The position numbers were made by a program, and so were the translations under genes. Below, piece after piece: positions 38,982-48,516 of a DNA stretch of 49,076 bases. Source of the stretch: Deltaproteobacteria bacterium (GTDB lineage: Bacteria; Bdellovibrionota_C; UBA2361; OMII01); NCBI GenBank assembly GCA_947491545.1, contig CANLJX010000007.1, forward strand, positions 1-49,076. The letters run 5' to 3'. A model generated the notes under the pieces. The model searched no databases. It saw only the letters and a program-made list of their open reading frames with translations, and was not told where the DNA came from. Position 1 is the first letter of the stretch. Each line of letters opens with the position of its first letter.

Positions 38982-40016
38982 TCAGCTCGCCGCTCCGCCC
39001 AGCAGCTTGCGCTGCACCTGCACCACAAACGCATCCGCCGGAACGACTTTAAGCTTCACCGCGAGAACCGCGATTCGGCTGCGAAGCTCGGCCGACATGC
39101 CGCTGAGCTTCACCGCATCCTTCTCGGTGCAGACGAGCGGCAGCCCTGGATTGCGGGCAAAGAGTTCGCTCAGCTCTTGCTGAGAGAAAGGGTGATGATC
39201 GGCAAACACCTGACGCTCGCTCAGGGCAAATCCGAGCCGCACAAGGGAGTCAAAGAAGGTCTCAGGATTCGCGATTGCAGCAAACGCCCCAATGTTTTGC
39301 GGAGCTAGCTGCTCACCCGAATCAAGCCATCGCACCCCTACTGCCTCGAAGTATGCCCGGTAGACGCTCGTTCCAGCCGGAAGTACCTTAAGCAAGCGCT
39401 CGTCGAGAGGCGGAAGCATCTCCTGGCTCTCAGCCACTTTTCGCTCTGAGACCACGAACATGCTGGCGCGACGAAGCGCCCGGTCACGTGGCTCTCGGAA
39501 CAGTCCCTCAGGCAAGAGGCGTCCGGCGAGGAAAGCCTCAACTGCCTCCGGAGTACCCGCAAAGATCGAAACGATATCTACGTTGCGAGCCAAGGCTCGG
39601 TGCTGAAAGCCATCGTCGAGCACGATCACGTCGCCAGCCTGATCGCTCTCAATCTGCCTGGCCCCTCTCGCGCGCGAACGCGCGATGTAGACCGGAGCCA
39701 CCTCTGCCTGCGCCATGAGAAGCGGCTCGTCGCCGACCCTGCTTGGCGAATCTGAGAGCTGCACGCGGTAAGGCCCCTTCTCAGAGCCGCCGTAGCCGCG
39801 CGAGAGGATTACTGGCTTCATCCCGCGCGAACGGAGATCTTCAACGATGTAGAGGCAGAGCGGCGTCTTGCCGTTTCCGCCCGCAGTGACGTTGCCGACA
39901 CTGATGACCGGCAGCTTCGACGAGTAGGCTCGCAGCAAACCCGAGTCGTAGAGGGCACCCCTGGCTGCCACAACGCCACCGTACAGGACAGAAGCGGCTC
40001 TTGAGAGCAGTCCCAT
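38982..40016 (-). CDS. lpxK: Tetraacyldisaccharide 4'-kinase
   Basis: VISVGNVTAGGNGKTPLCLYI, SRGYGG, VGDEPLLMA, VIVLDDGFQHRALARNVDIV; start MGLLSRAASVLYG. Confidence 0.95.
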   Translation of the reverse strand: MGLLSRAASVLYGGVVAARGALYDSGLLRAYSSKLPVISVGNVTAGGNGKTPLCLYIVEDLRSRGMKPVILSRGYGGSEKGPYRVQLSDSPSRVGDEPLLMAQAEVAPVYIARSRARGARQIESDQAGDVIVLDDGFQHRALARNVDIVSIFAGTPEAVEAFLAGRLLPEGLFREPRDRALRRASMFVVSERKVAESQEMLPPLDERLLKVLPAGTSVYRAYFEAVGVRWLDSGEQLAPQNIGAFAAIANPETFFDSLVRLGFALSERQVFADHHPFSQQELSELFARNPGLPLVCTEKDAVKLSGMSAELRSRIAVLAVKLKVVPADAFVVQVQRKLLGGAAS

Positions 40017-40020
40017 CTGG

Positions 40021-41271
40021 CTACACCCCCTCCAGAAGCCGAAGCACACGTTGAGCTGATCCTAGATGCCGCTGCCACACAGCTTTTCCTCGGGCACCGA
40101 CCTCTGCTAGCTCCGCAGAACCGGAGAACAACTGTCTCAACATGCCAGAGATCTCCGGCGCAGTCGAAACCTCAATAATACCGCGTGAGCTGCGCAACTC
40201 TTCGACTATTCCGCGAATCACCGCGATATGCGGCCCCACTACTACTGGCACACCGTACATCGCTGGCTCAAGCGGATTGTGCCCACCTACATCGACGAGC
40301 GTTGCGCCAACAAAAGCCAGGTCTGCCGCGGCGTAGCACCCCTCAAGCTCTCCCATGGCGTCCACTAAGAGCACCCGTCCCCGCGCAGGCTCGCCTGCTC
40401 CTAGCTCGCTTCTCTTTACGAAATCGATCGATCGCCCCTTGAGCCGCGATGCGAAGATTGAGAACTTCTCTTGGTGGCGAGGCACAACCACCAGCCGAAG
40501 ATCATGCCCGGCGCTCCATGCCTCGGCACAGGCATCAAGCCACCACCGCTCTTCGTCAGGACGCACACTGCCTAGCACCAGGATTCGGGAGCTGGAAGAG
40601 AGACCGCTGAAGAGCGACGTTCGGCAACGCTCGCGCGCATCCTGAGCCGCAAACGTCGGCGCGACATCGTACTTTGTGTGTCCTGTCACATGCACGCGCT
40701 CGGGAGGCGCGCCGAGCGCCACGAAGCGCTCGCGCTGCTGCTCGTCTGGCACACAGATAAGCCTGCACTGCGAAACGAGCGGCCAGAAGAGCGCTTCAAG
40801 TCGGGAGTACCAGCCTTCAGTGTAATCCGAGATCCGTCCATTAACGATCGAAATCGGGACCCTCTGCATGAGCGCCTGCCGCATCAGCTCGGGCCACAGC
40901 TCCGTCTCGGCGATTACAAACTGTTTGGCCGTCACCGCTCGAAGCGCGCGCCGAACCAGGAACGGGGCATCGATAGGTATGAGCCGCGTAAAGTCAGCCA
41001 AGCTGCTTCCTCGCTCAAGACCTGTTGGGGAGGTGCATGTGAGGAGTACCTTCTCGGCAGGCTTCTCCTGCTTGAGCAGGCACAAGATCGGAGAGAGCCC
41101 TTGCACCTCTCCAACTGAAGCACCGTGAAACCACCAGGGAGTGCCCGGTATCGTGCCCCAGCTCCCCAGGCGCTCGCTAAAGCGCGCTCGCCCGCGGCGA
41201 AATGCAAGCAGTCCAGCTGCCACAAACGGCGCTGCCAGCGTTGTAGCAATAGCGTACGCCTTACCCAGCAT
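40021..41271 (-). CDS. waaA: 3-deoxy-D-manno-octulosonic acid transferase
   Basis: RFSERLGSWG, WFHGASVGEVQ, ETELWPELM, NGRISDY, GATLVDVGGHNPLEPAMYGVPVVVGPH. Confidence 0.95.
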   Translation of the reverse strand: MLGKAYAIATTLAAPFVAAGLLAFRRGRARFSERLGSWGTIPGTPWWFHGASVGEVQGLSPILCLLKQEKPAEKVLLTCTSPTGLERGSSLADFTRLIPIDAPFLVRRALRAVTAKQFVIAETELWPELMRQALMQRVPISIVNGRISDYTEGWYSRLEALFWPLVSQCRLICVPDEQQRERFVALGAPPERVHVTGHTKYDVAPTFAAQDARERCRTSLFSGLSSSSRILVLGSVRPDEERWWLDACAEAWSAGHDLRLVVVPRHQEKFSIFASRLKGRSIDFVKRSELGAGEPARGRVLLVDAMGELEGCYAAADLAFVGATLVDVGGHNPLEPAMYGVPVVVGPHIAVIRGIVEELRSSRGIIEVSTAPEISGMLRQLFSGSAELAEVGARGKAVWQRHLGSAQRVLRLLEGV

Positions 41272-41935
41272 CCCAGTACCTGTCCGCTCGCTCTGTGATG
41301 ACATTGAGGGCATCCTGCACCCGAGCCCGGGCATGCTCCTGATCCTCGTCAGGCAGAACCGTTAGCGGCTCACCCAAGATAACAACACCCCGTGAAAAGG
41401 GCTTAGGGACGATCATCCCATCCCACGATGAGAGCTGCCACCTCTTTTCGGTCGAGTACGACATCGGAACGATCGGCACGCCACTACGCTGCGCCACCGC
41501 TACCACTCCGGCTTTACACTCCTGCCGCGGACCGCGCGGACCATCCGGAGTGAAGCCTACGTCGCACCCCTCCTCGACTTTTCGGCACAGCTCCATCAGG
41601 GCAGCGATGCCGCCCCTGCTGGACGAGCCAGCTACAGAGTGTATGCCGAGAAGCTGGATGGCGCAGGCTATCAGGCGCCCATCCCCGTGCCGGCTGATGA
41701 GCATAAAGGATCTCTTTGTGCGCCTCCCTCGAAGCTTCCAATACGCGTCGACGAGCATCAACATCCGGCCGTGCCAAAAGGCGAAAACGGCGGGGGGGGC
41801 ATCAGGCAGAGTGGCAGCATCGGGAAACCCGACGTAGTGCCAACGCACGGTACGCCGGAGAAGCTTGATGACCACGGCCGCAAAGGTGCCGAGCACTACC
41901 GTCTTAACACCTGAGAGAAATCCGCCCCTGGACAT
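41261..41935 (-). CDS. DUF374 / lysophospholipid acyltransferase-like protein
   Basis: VFAFWHGRMLML, ISRHGDGRLIA, GSSSRGGIAAL, GFTPDGPRGPR, KAGVVAVAQRSGVPIVPM; internal start MSRGGFLSG. Confidence 0.88.
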   Translation of the reverse strand: MSRGGFLSGVKTVVLGTFAAVVIKLLRRTVRWHYVGFPDAATLPDAPPAVFAFWHGRMLMLVDAYWKLRGRRTKRSFMLISRHGDGRLIACAIQLLGIHSVAGSSSRGGIAALMELCRKVEEGCDVGFTPDGPRGPRQECKAGVVAVAQRSGVPIVPMSYSTEKRWQLSSWDGMIVPKPFSRGVVILGEPLTVLPDEDQEHARARVQDALNVITERADRYWDAG

Positions 41936-42087
41936 GCTGGGAGTGTAACGGCCCACGCCCCTGCCGTCAAAAGGCCCTTGTAAAAGCCGCGGGTTACCCC
42001 GCTCACAGTGCTCCTTTTTTGGGCCGCGGCGCTGGGGCGGGAGGACGCCAAGCCTATGGAACGGAGGGCGACCACAGAAATGCCGCC

Positions 42088-42477
42088 TCACCGGCACTCG
42101 AAACAGCCCGCCTCTATCGTAATCTTACCGGCTCCAACAGCGAGCGTCTTCGCCGAGGATAGGTACACGGCTGCACCCCCGGCCCGCAGCGTTTTCGGAC
42201 CGCGCAAGAGCACCCGTGGTCCACCCGGAACATGAGCTACGACCTGTACATGTCGAGCCTCATTCCTGCCGATGTTTCTTACCCTCACGCTTACGTGCCG
42301 AAGCTCCTGCTGGCCGCGTGACCGCCCCAACAGAACGGAGAGATCGCTCCAGCGTAGCGTTGTGCGAATACTCCGCTCCGGTTCAGGAGTGGAGCGGGCC
42401 CGCGGGGCAGCCGCAGCCGGTTGAGCGAAGAGCAAGACCGTGAGAGCGAGATTTCGGGCGAGAGTAATTAGGGACAC
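42088..42477 (-). CDS. Small exported protein, unknown function
   Basis: 129 aa with signal peptide (ALTVLLFAQPAAAA) and beta-strand-rich core (HVSVRVRNIGRNEARHVQVVAHVPGG). Confidence 0.55.
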   Translation of the reverse strand: MSLITLARNLALTVLLFAQPAAAAPRARSTPEPERSIRTTLRWSDLSVLLGRSRGQQELRHVSVRVRNIGRNEARHVQVVAHVPGGPRVLLRGPKTLRAGGAAVYLSSAKTLAVGAGKITIEAGCFECR

Positions 42478-42525
42478 ACCGAGCTATTCGGGCGCCACAT
42501 GCAGCAAGTTGCTTCGCGCAGACTC

Positions 42526-44274
42526 TTAGTTGACCGCTTCGGACTCACGGAACTGCAAGGCATGCAGCCGTGAGTACTCGGCTTCTCGGCGCAACAGCTC
42601 CTCGTGCGTCCCCTGCTCAACAATTCGCCCTCCGCTCATAACCACGATAAGGTCGGCGTCACGCACCGTAGAGAGCCTGTGGGCGATAATAATGCTGGTG
42701 CGCCCCTGCTCAAGCGCCTCGATCGCCAATTGCACTTCGCGCTCCGCACGGTTGTCGAGCGAAGCCGTCGCCTCATCCAGGATAAGAATCGGGGAATTCT
42801 TCAGAATCGCGCGAGCGATCGCCAAGCGCTGCCGCTCTCCCCCAGAAAGGGTCATGCCCCCTTCGCCGACGAGCGTCTCGTACCCAAGAGGCAGCCTATC
42901 GATGAAATCCGCCGCGTACGCTGCCTGGGCTGCAGCCTTCACCTGCTCTTCCGTCGCTCCTGGGTGTCCGTACGCGATATTGCTGTACACCGTATCATTG
43001 AAGAGAAACGTGTGCTGTCCAACCATCGCGATCCGAGCGCGCAAGTCCTCAAGCCGCACCTCTCGCAGGTCCGTGCCACCGAGAGTGACCGAGCCGATGC
43101 TCGGGTCGATGAAGCGCGGGACCAGATCAACCATGGTGCTCTTGCCTGAGCCTGAGAAGCCCACCAACGCGACCTTCTTCCCTTCAGGAATTGTAAGCGA
43201 GACGTCGATTAACGCAGCGGTCGGCTCGTCGCCCTGGCCGCGGGTCGGGTACTGGAAGCTCACATTGTTGAAGCAGATCTCGCAGCTCTCCGATAGCTTC
43301 CTTGGCTGCTGCGGCTCACGAATCGAGGGAACAGTATCGAGAATCTCAAAGATCCGCTGGGCGCCTGCGAGGCCCTGCTGAACAGTGGCGTTCACGCGGG
43401 TCAGCTTTTTGAACGGTTCGTACATCAGGAAGACTGAGATCAGGAACGCGATAAATCCGCCCGCAGTGCGTGTGCCAGAGATAACTGACCAGCCGCCGTA
43501 CAGCACAACACCCGACACTACCAGGCTCGCCATGAACTCGTTTATGGGACCGGCCAGGGCTCTCACCCGTTCCGAGCGGATGAAGGTTTTCGTTAGCTCA
43601 TTGTTTCCTTTCTCGAAGCGCTCCTGCTCAAAATCCTCGCGGCAGAAGATCTTCACCACGCGGTGCCCCTGCATGCTCTCCTGAAACAGGGCCGAGAGCT
43701 GCCCAATCGCGTCCTGGCCGCGCTTGCTGAGCTTCCGCATGCGCTTCCCGAGCCGGGCAATCGGCAAGCCCGCTATCGGGAAGAATACAACTGAGATGAG
43801 CGACAGAGTCGGATCGAGGTAGACGCAGGAGCCCAGCAGCACCACGACCCGGATCGAGTCGCGGATAATCGCCGCGGTCGACTCTGTGAGCAACGAGCGG
43901 ACGAGCAGCACATCCGACGTCACGCGCGACAGAAGCTCCCCAGTTGAATGCCGCACGAAGAAGTCCGGAGAGAGCGAGAGAACGTGACGATTGACGTCGT
44001 TGCGGAGGTCCTCCGTGACCCGGTGCCCGACTGACGCCATCAGGAACTGCTGCCCGAAGTCACACACGGCCCGAACTGCAGCGAAGCCGACAATGATGTA
44101 CGGCAGCTTGTAGAGCAGCTCAGCATTCTTCTCTACTCCGAAAACACCGTCGAGCGTGCCTTTAATTAGGAACGGAACAACTCCGTCAGTCGCACCGAAG
44201 GCGACCATGCATAGCAGCGCCACAAGAAACGTGGCGAGGTGCGGACGCAGGTAGGTAAGTATTCGCCTGTACAT
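42526..44274 (-). CDS. msbA: Lipid A export ABC transporter, permease/ATP-binding
   Basis: TM domain, VALVGFSGSGKSTMVDLVPRF, TLSGGERQRLAIARAIL, LILDEATASLD; next to lpxB. Confidence 0.9.
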   Translation of the reverse strand: MYRRILTYLRPHLATFLVALLCMVAFGATDGVVPFLIKGTLDGVFGVEKNAELLYKLPYIIVGFAAVRAVCDFGQQFLMASVGHRVTEDLRNDVNRHVLSLSPDFFVRHSTGELLSRVTSDVLLVRSLLTESTAAIIRDSIRVVVLLGSCVYLDPTLSLISVVFFPIAGLPIARLGKRMRKLSKRGQDAIGQLSALFQESMQGHRVVKIFCREDFEQERFEKGNNELTKTFIRSERVRALAGPINEFMASLVVSGVVLYGGWSVISGTRTAGGFIAFLISVFLMYEPFKKLTRVNATVQQGLAGAQRIFEILDTVPSIREPQQPRKLSESCEICFNNVSFQYPTRGQGDEPTAALIDVSLTIPEGKKVALVGFSGSGKSTMVDLVPRFIDPSIGSVTLGGTDLREVRLEDLRARIAMVGQHTFLFNDTVYSNIAYGHPGATEEQVKAAAQAAYAADFIDRLPLGYETLVGEGGMTLSGGERQRLAIARAILKNSPILILDEATASLDNRAEREVQLAIEALEQGRTSIIIAHRLSTVRDADLIVVMSGGRIVEQGTHEELLRREAEYSRLHALQFRESEAVN

Positions 44275-45449
44275 CAGTTTGCCGCTGCCTCCGTTTGTGG
44301 CCCTTGGGCCATCTCTGTCACGAGCGCCGCAACACGCCCGGCCACATCTTCAGCCTGTCTGCCGGAGCTCTCAAAGCTAAAGAGCGCTGTGCGCACGTCT
44401 CGCAGGTCGCTAATCATCTTTTCTCGCACCGGCCCGTCCTGTAGAACCCTCAGGAGCTCTCGCTCAAGTTCAGCCGTATTCTGCCTGACACGCATCAGCT
44501 CAGGCACGGTCCCAGCCTTCATAATATTTACTGGCGAGTACTCTTTGAGCTTAACGAAGGTTAAAACTATCATCTTCGCCAGCAGGCTACCACTGTACAC
44601 AGACACGAAGGGCAGCTCCGCGATAGCTCCCTCAAGGTTACAGGTTCCTGACTTGAGGATTCCCGCTCGCGCGTGCCGCATCTCCTCAATCACTCCGCCC
44701 TTCTTCCAGGAGATCGCTGACATAGTTTCTGGAGAGACCGCAGTTGCCGCACAGCTCTTCGCCCACTCCTGCGACATATTGTCAGCCAGCATCACTACGG
44801 CCTGCAGACCAGGCTGCGCGGCCCTGATGCGCTCGAAGGCCCTGAGCATAGGGAGCAGCATTCGCTCGATCTCAAACTTGCGGCTGCCAGGCATCAGCAC
44901 GATTCTGTCGGCGCGAGTGCACTCGCCGGTATTAGCCTTGTTCTGGTCGGTAAGCGGGTGGCCAACGTACGTCACGGCGTTGAATCCATGCTGCTGGTAC
45001 CACTCCTTCTCAAACGGAAAAATCGCTGCGATGTGGTCAACCGAGCGCTTAATCGCCTCGACTCTGCCAGAGCGCCAAGCCCAGACCTTCGGAGGGATGT
45101 AGTAGAGGACCTTCGAGCCTGCCGCCTTCGCCACCTTCGCCAGGCGCAGGTTGAAGTCTGGGTAATCGGCCAGGAGCACCAGGTGGGGCTTCCACGAGCG
45201 CACAAGGGATGACATCGCACTGAAAGAGGAGAAGATGCCGCGGAACGACCGGAAGAGCTCAAGAAATCCCATCGCTGCTCCACTCTTGTAGCAGTCCACA
45301 ACGAGCTCCGCACCCGCCTCGCGGCATTCCTTGCCCCCCATTCCCCGGACTTCTACCGAGGGATCGAGGGCCTTAAGGCTGCGCACGACCCTAGCCAAGT
45401 GCTGGTCGCCCGAAACCTCTCCCGCGCTGATAACGACCCGCAGGCCCAT
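44274..45449 (-). CDS. lpxB: Lipid-A-disaccharide synthase
   Basis: RVVISAGEVSGDQHLARVV, GMGGKECREAGAELV, YYIPPKVWAWRSGRV, FPFEKEWYQQHGFNAVTYVGHPL, LMPGSRKFEIERMLP-like; stop overlaps msbA start (TGATG). Confidence 0.95.
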   Translation of the reverse strand: MGLRVVISAGEVSGDQHLARVVRSLKALDPSVEVRGMGGKECREAGAELVVDCYKSGAAMGFLELFRSFRGIFSSFSAMSSLVRSWKPHLVLLADYPDFNLRLAKVAKAAGSKVLYYIPPKVWAWRSGRVEAIKRSVDHIAAIFPFEKEWYQQHGFNAVTYVGHPLTDQNKANTGECTRADRIVLMPGSRKFEIERMLLPMLRAFERIRAAQPGLQAVVMLADNMSQEWAKSCAATAVSPETMSAISWKKGGVIEEMRHARAGILKSGTCNLEGAIAELPFVSVYSGSLLAKMIVLTFVKLKEYSPVNIMKAGTVPELMRVRQNTAELERELLRVLQDGPVREKMISDLRDVRTALFSFESSGRQAEDVAGRVAALVTEMAQGPQTEAAAN

Positions 45450-45705
45450 AGCTAATCCCACAACTCCACTGAATTCGCCGGAGTTTCTACCCCAGTTGGC
45501 GCACGAGGTATAGCCCACGGGGGGTAAGGGCCCGATTTTGAACACATTTCTTGCGGAATTGGCTCACTCTCCGTATCCTCGTCCGGTTTGCAGCGCAAAG
45601 TCCCTTGGGTCCGCTGTCCTTTTTCGGATACGACAGCGCGACCGCACCGACAACGACCAGGTGGTCGAATCCATCAGGTAGCTACGTTTTGGAACTCACC
45701 TCGAT

Positions 45706-47640
45706 ATGAAAAAGAAGATTCTCATAGCACTGTTGATTATCGTCATTCTGCTTCTTGCAGCCGCCGGGGCCGCGCTTCTGTACGTCAACTCGTACGTCGA
45801 CAGCCACAAGGATGAGATACAGCAGCAGATCTCCGATGCGCTCGGCGCTCCAGTGGCCTTCTCGGATGTTTCTGTGGAAGTGATTCCAGCTCTTGAGCTC
45901 TCCGTTGATGAATTCGTGATCAAAGACGCCCAAGGAGGAGCTAGTGGCTTAAGCGTCAAGGCGCTGCGCGCAAAAGCTGAGCTGATCCCGCTCCTCTCCA
46001 AGCAGATCATCGTGAAGAGCATTCGCCTGGTTGAGCCATCGATTATCCTTGTCAACAACGGACAGGGTCTCGCTATCAAAGGCCTGCCTCAAAGCACGCC
46101 GACTCCAGTCGCTGCTAAGGGCACCCCTACTCCGGCTCCCACACCAACCGCGGCTGCTGCTCCGACCAAGGCGTTCTCGCTCTCCGTTGATCGAATCGAG
46201 GTCGAGGGCGGCTCAGTAGTCATTCCATCAAAACACGACCGAAACGGCGTCGCCATTTCAGCCATCGCGCTCGATGCAGGCGTTGTGGTCAGCGATTCTA
46301 TTGTAAAAGTTCCAACGCTACAGATTACAGCCCGCCTCAATGGTTCTCACCCGCTCACGCTGGCTGCAACGGATTTCGAATTTGCCCAGCAAGAGAAGAC
46401 TCTCAAGGCCCCGAACCTAACTCTGACCGTAGAGTCAGGCACGATTCAAGGCAGCGCCGCACTAGACCTCCGCTCGGGCGGCGGACATGCAAACGCCAAG
46501 TCGGACTCCCTGAACCTCGCTATCCTTGCGGCGAATCTCCACAACGTGCTCCCGGTGCTCGCCCCCCTCAAGCCTGTCGGCAAGACGAGTGCTGCTGTGA
46601 CTGCGACCATGACGGGCAATCAGGCCCCCGTGATCGACGTGAGCGTCTCGCCGAAATCGGTAGGACTCACGCTTTCAGGCGGGCAACAGGTCACAAACCT
46701 CTCGGGAATAATCAAGGCGGCTGGACCAACTGACAACCTGAAGGTCTCAACGCAGGGGCTCTCTCTGAACTACCAGTCAGCACCGCTCAAGGTTGATGCA
46801 GCGGTTGGCGTCACACCCAAGGGTGTAGACATCTCGACACTTACGGTGACCGGCTTCGGCGGCAAGCTTAACCTTCCGACTAAAATATCTCAGGGCTCGC
46901 CTGGCACGCTCACGTCTCAGCCTACCGCCTCATCAGTTCAGCTTGAGCAGCTCCTGAGCGCCGTCAAGCCCAGCCTGGCACAGAGCTTGAGCGGAACCGT
47001 CAACACCTTCTCAGCGAGCGTAAACAGCCAGACCGGCGACCAGATGGCGAGCTCAATGCGCGTCGGCGGAAATATCTTCGCCAGTAACGCCGTGCTCAGG
47101 GGCAACAACCTGCCGATGCAGGTTCTCAAGAAGCTCACCGAGATCCCGATTTTCAGCGGCCTTCTTACGGGAGGCCTGCCAGACAAGTACAAGCAGCACG
47201 TCTCAGCGAACGACACGGCGATCCGGGAGCTGAAGGGCAACTTCTCGTACGCCGGCGGCCAGACAACGCTGAGCGGAGTTAAGGCAGTGAGCGACCTCTG
47301 TTCCATCACCGCGGATGGCACCATCTCCGCTAATGGGGACCTCGATATCAGCTCAACCTTCACCTTCTCGCCGGATGTCTCCATGGGGCTCGTGAAAAGC
47401 TTCAAGGGCCTCAACCGCGCCCTCAACAACGCGCAGCAGCTAGTCGTTCCAGTGATGATTCAGGGCCGCAGTCCGATGATCGTCGTCCTGCCCGATGTTA
47501 CAAAGCTCCTGACAGGCACAATCACCAATCTGCCCGGCGAGGCGCTCGGCATCGTCGGCGGACTCCTCGGGATGGGCCCGTCTGACCCAGACGGAGGGAA
47601 GAAAGACCCTAAGAGCGCCAAAAATCCGTTCGGGTTTTAG
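45706..47640 (+). CDS. AsmA family protein
   Basis: N-terminal TM (ILIALLIIVILLLAAAGAALLYV), repeated AsmA-like beta segments, 644 aa with Pro/Thr-rich insert. Confidence 0.8.
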   Translation: MKKKILIALLIIVILLLAAAGAALLYVNSYVDSHKDEIQQQISDALGAPVAFSDVSVEVIPALELSVDEFVIKDAQGGASGLSVKALRAKAELIPLLSKQIIVKSIRLVEPSIILVNNGQGLAIKGLPQSTPTPVAAKGTPTPAPTPTAAAAPTKAFSLSVDRIEVEGGSVVIPSKHDRNGVAISAIALDAGVVVSDSIVKVPTLQITARLNGSHPLTLAATDFEFAQQEKTLKAPNLTLTVESGTIQGSAALDLRSGGGHANAKSDSLNLAILAANLHNVLPVLAPLKPVGKTSAAVTATMTGNQAPVIDVSVSPKSVGLTLSGGQQVTNLSGIIKAAGPTDNLKVSTQGLSLNYQSAPLKVDAAVGVTPKGVDISTLTVTGFGGKLNLPTKISQGSPGTLTSQPTASSVQLEQLLSAVKPSLAQSLSGTVNTFSASVNSQTGDQMASSMRVGGNIFASNAVLRGNNLPMQVLKKLTEIPIFSGLLTGGLPDKYKQHVSANDTAIRELKGNFSYAGGQTTLSGVKAVSDLCSITADGTISANGDLDISSTFTFSPDVSMGLVKSFKGLNRALNNAQQLVVPVMIQGRSPMIVVLPDVTKLLTGTITNLPGEALGIVGGLLGMGPSDPDGGKKDPKSAKNPFGF

Positions 47641-47733
47641 GGTCCGTACGACCGCCACAGCATGATTGGAGGTGAGCCCAGCATCATTCCGTGCTAAGCA
47701 ACTAGCGGGTGAGAGGCGAGCAGCTCTCACCGG

Positions 47734-48516
47734 ATGCCTCCCAACGCGACACAGATGACTACCGACGAGCACCACGAACCTGTTGAGCCTCAGGGCCCAA
47801 GCCTGCCCGAACCAACCTTCAAGACGGAACCGGCAGCACCAGAAGCGAGACCGAGCGAGAAGATCGGCGGATTTGCATTCTTCCTTTCGCTGAGTGTTCT
47901 GCTGCCCCTGGGACTCGTGCTTTTGTTCCTGACTCTCTCCCACGTCCCGATGGATGGGGAAGCGTTGGCTATATTTTTCGGAGCCTGGGTGGCGGGAGTA
48001 GTCGCCTGCCAGGTCTTCATTCGAGGGCACGTATCAGTTCTCATCCATGAGTCAAAGCACGCAATCGTTTCGAACCTGGTAGGGAACAAGCGCAAGGGCA
48101 TGAAGATTGGTGAGCACTCAGGGCACTTCGTCTACGCCTACTCGAAGCGGACTGCGCACATGAACGCCTTGATATCTCTCGCCCCGTACATCCTGCCGGT
48201 ATTCACCTTGGTAGGAATGCTGGCTGCTGCCGCAGCGCTGCGAAAAGACCACGCCATGGCAGTGCTTCTGGTCGGCATCTGCTACGGAGTCGACACCGCC
48301 CTCAACGTGCGCGACATCTCCCCGATACAGACCGACATCAACGAAATCCGCGGAGGGTACGGCGTCGGTCTCCTCTACATCTTCGCCTGGAACCTTGCTA
48401 TCTTTGGAGTGCTGCTCGCCTGGGTCTTCAGCGGGCTGACCGGGTTGGGCATCTTGCTTGAGCAGATCACCGCCTCGTTCGTTCACGCCTACCTGCTGGC
48501 AACTGGCGCAAGCTGA
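47734..48516 (+). CDS. Integral membrane protein with HExxH motif (M50-like putative metalloprotease)
   Basis: VSVLIHESKHAIVSNLVG (HExxH), LAPYILPVFTL, multiple TM segments; alternative start 47755. Confidence 0.6.
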   Translation: MPPNATQMTTDEHHEPVEPQGPSLPEPTFKTEPAAPEARPSEKIGGFAFFLSLSVLLPLGLVLLFLTLSHVPMDGEALAIFFGAWVAGVVACQVFIRGHVSVLIHESKHAIVSNLVGNKRKGMKIGEHSGHFVYAYSKRTAHMNALISLAPYILPVFTLVGMLAAAAALRKDHAMAVLLVGICYGVDTALNVRDISPIQTDINEIRGGYGVGLLYIFAWNLAIFGVLLAWVFSGLTGLGILLEQITASFVHAYLLATGAS

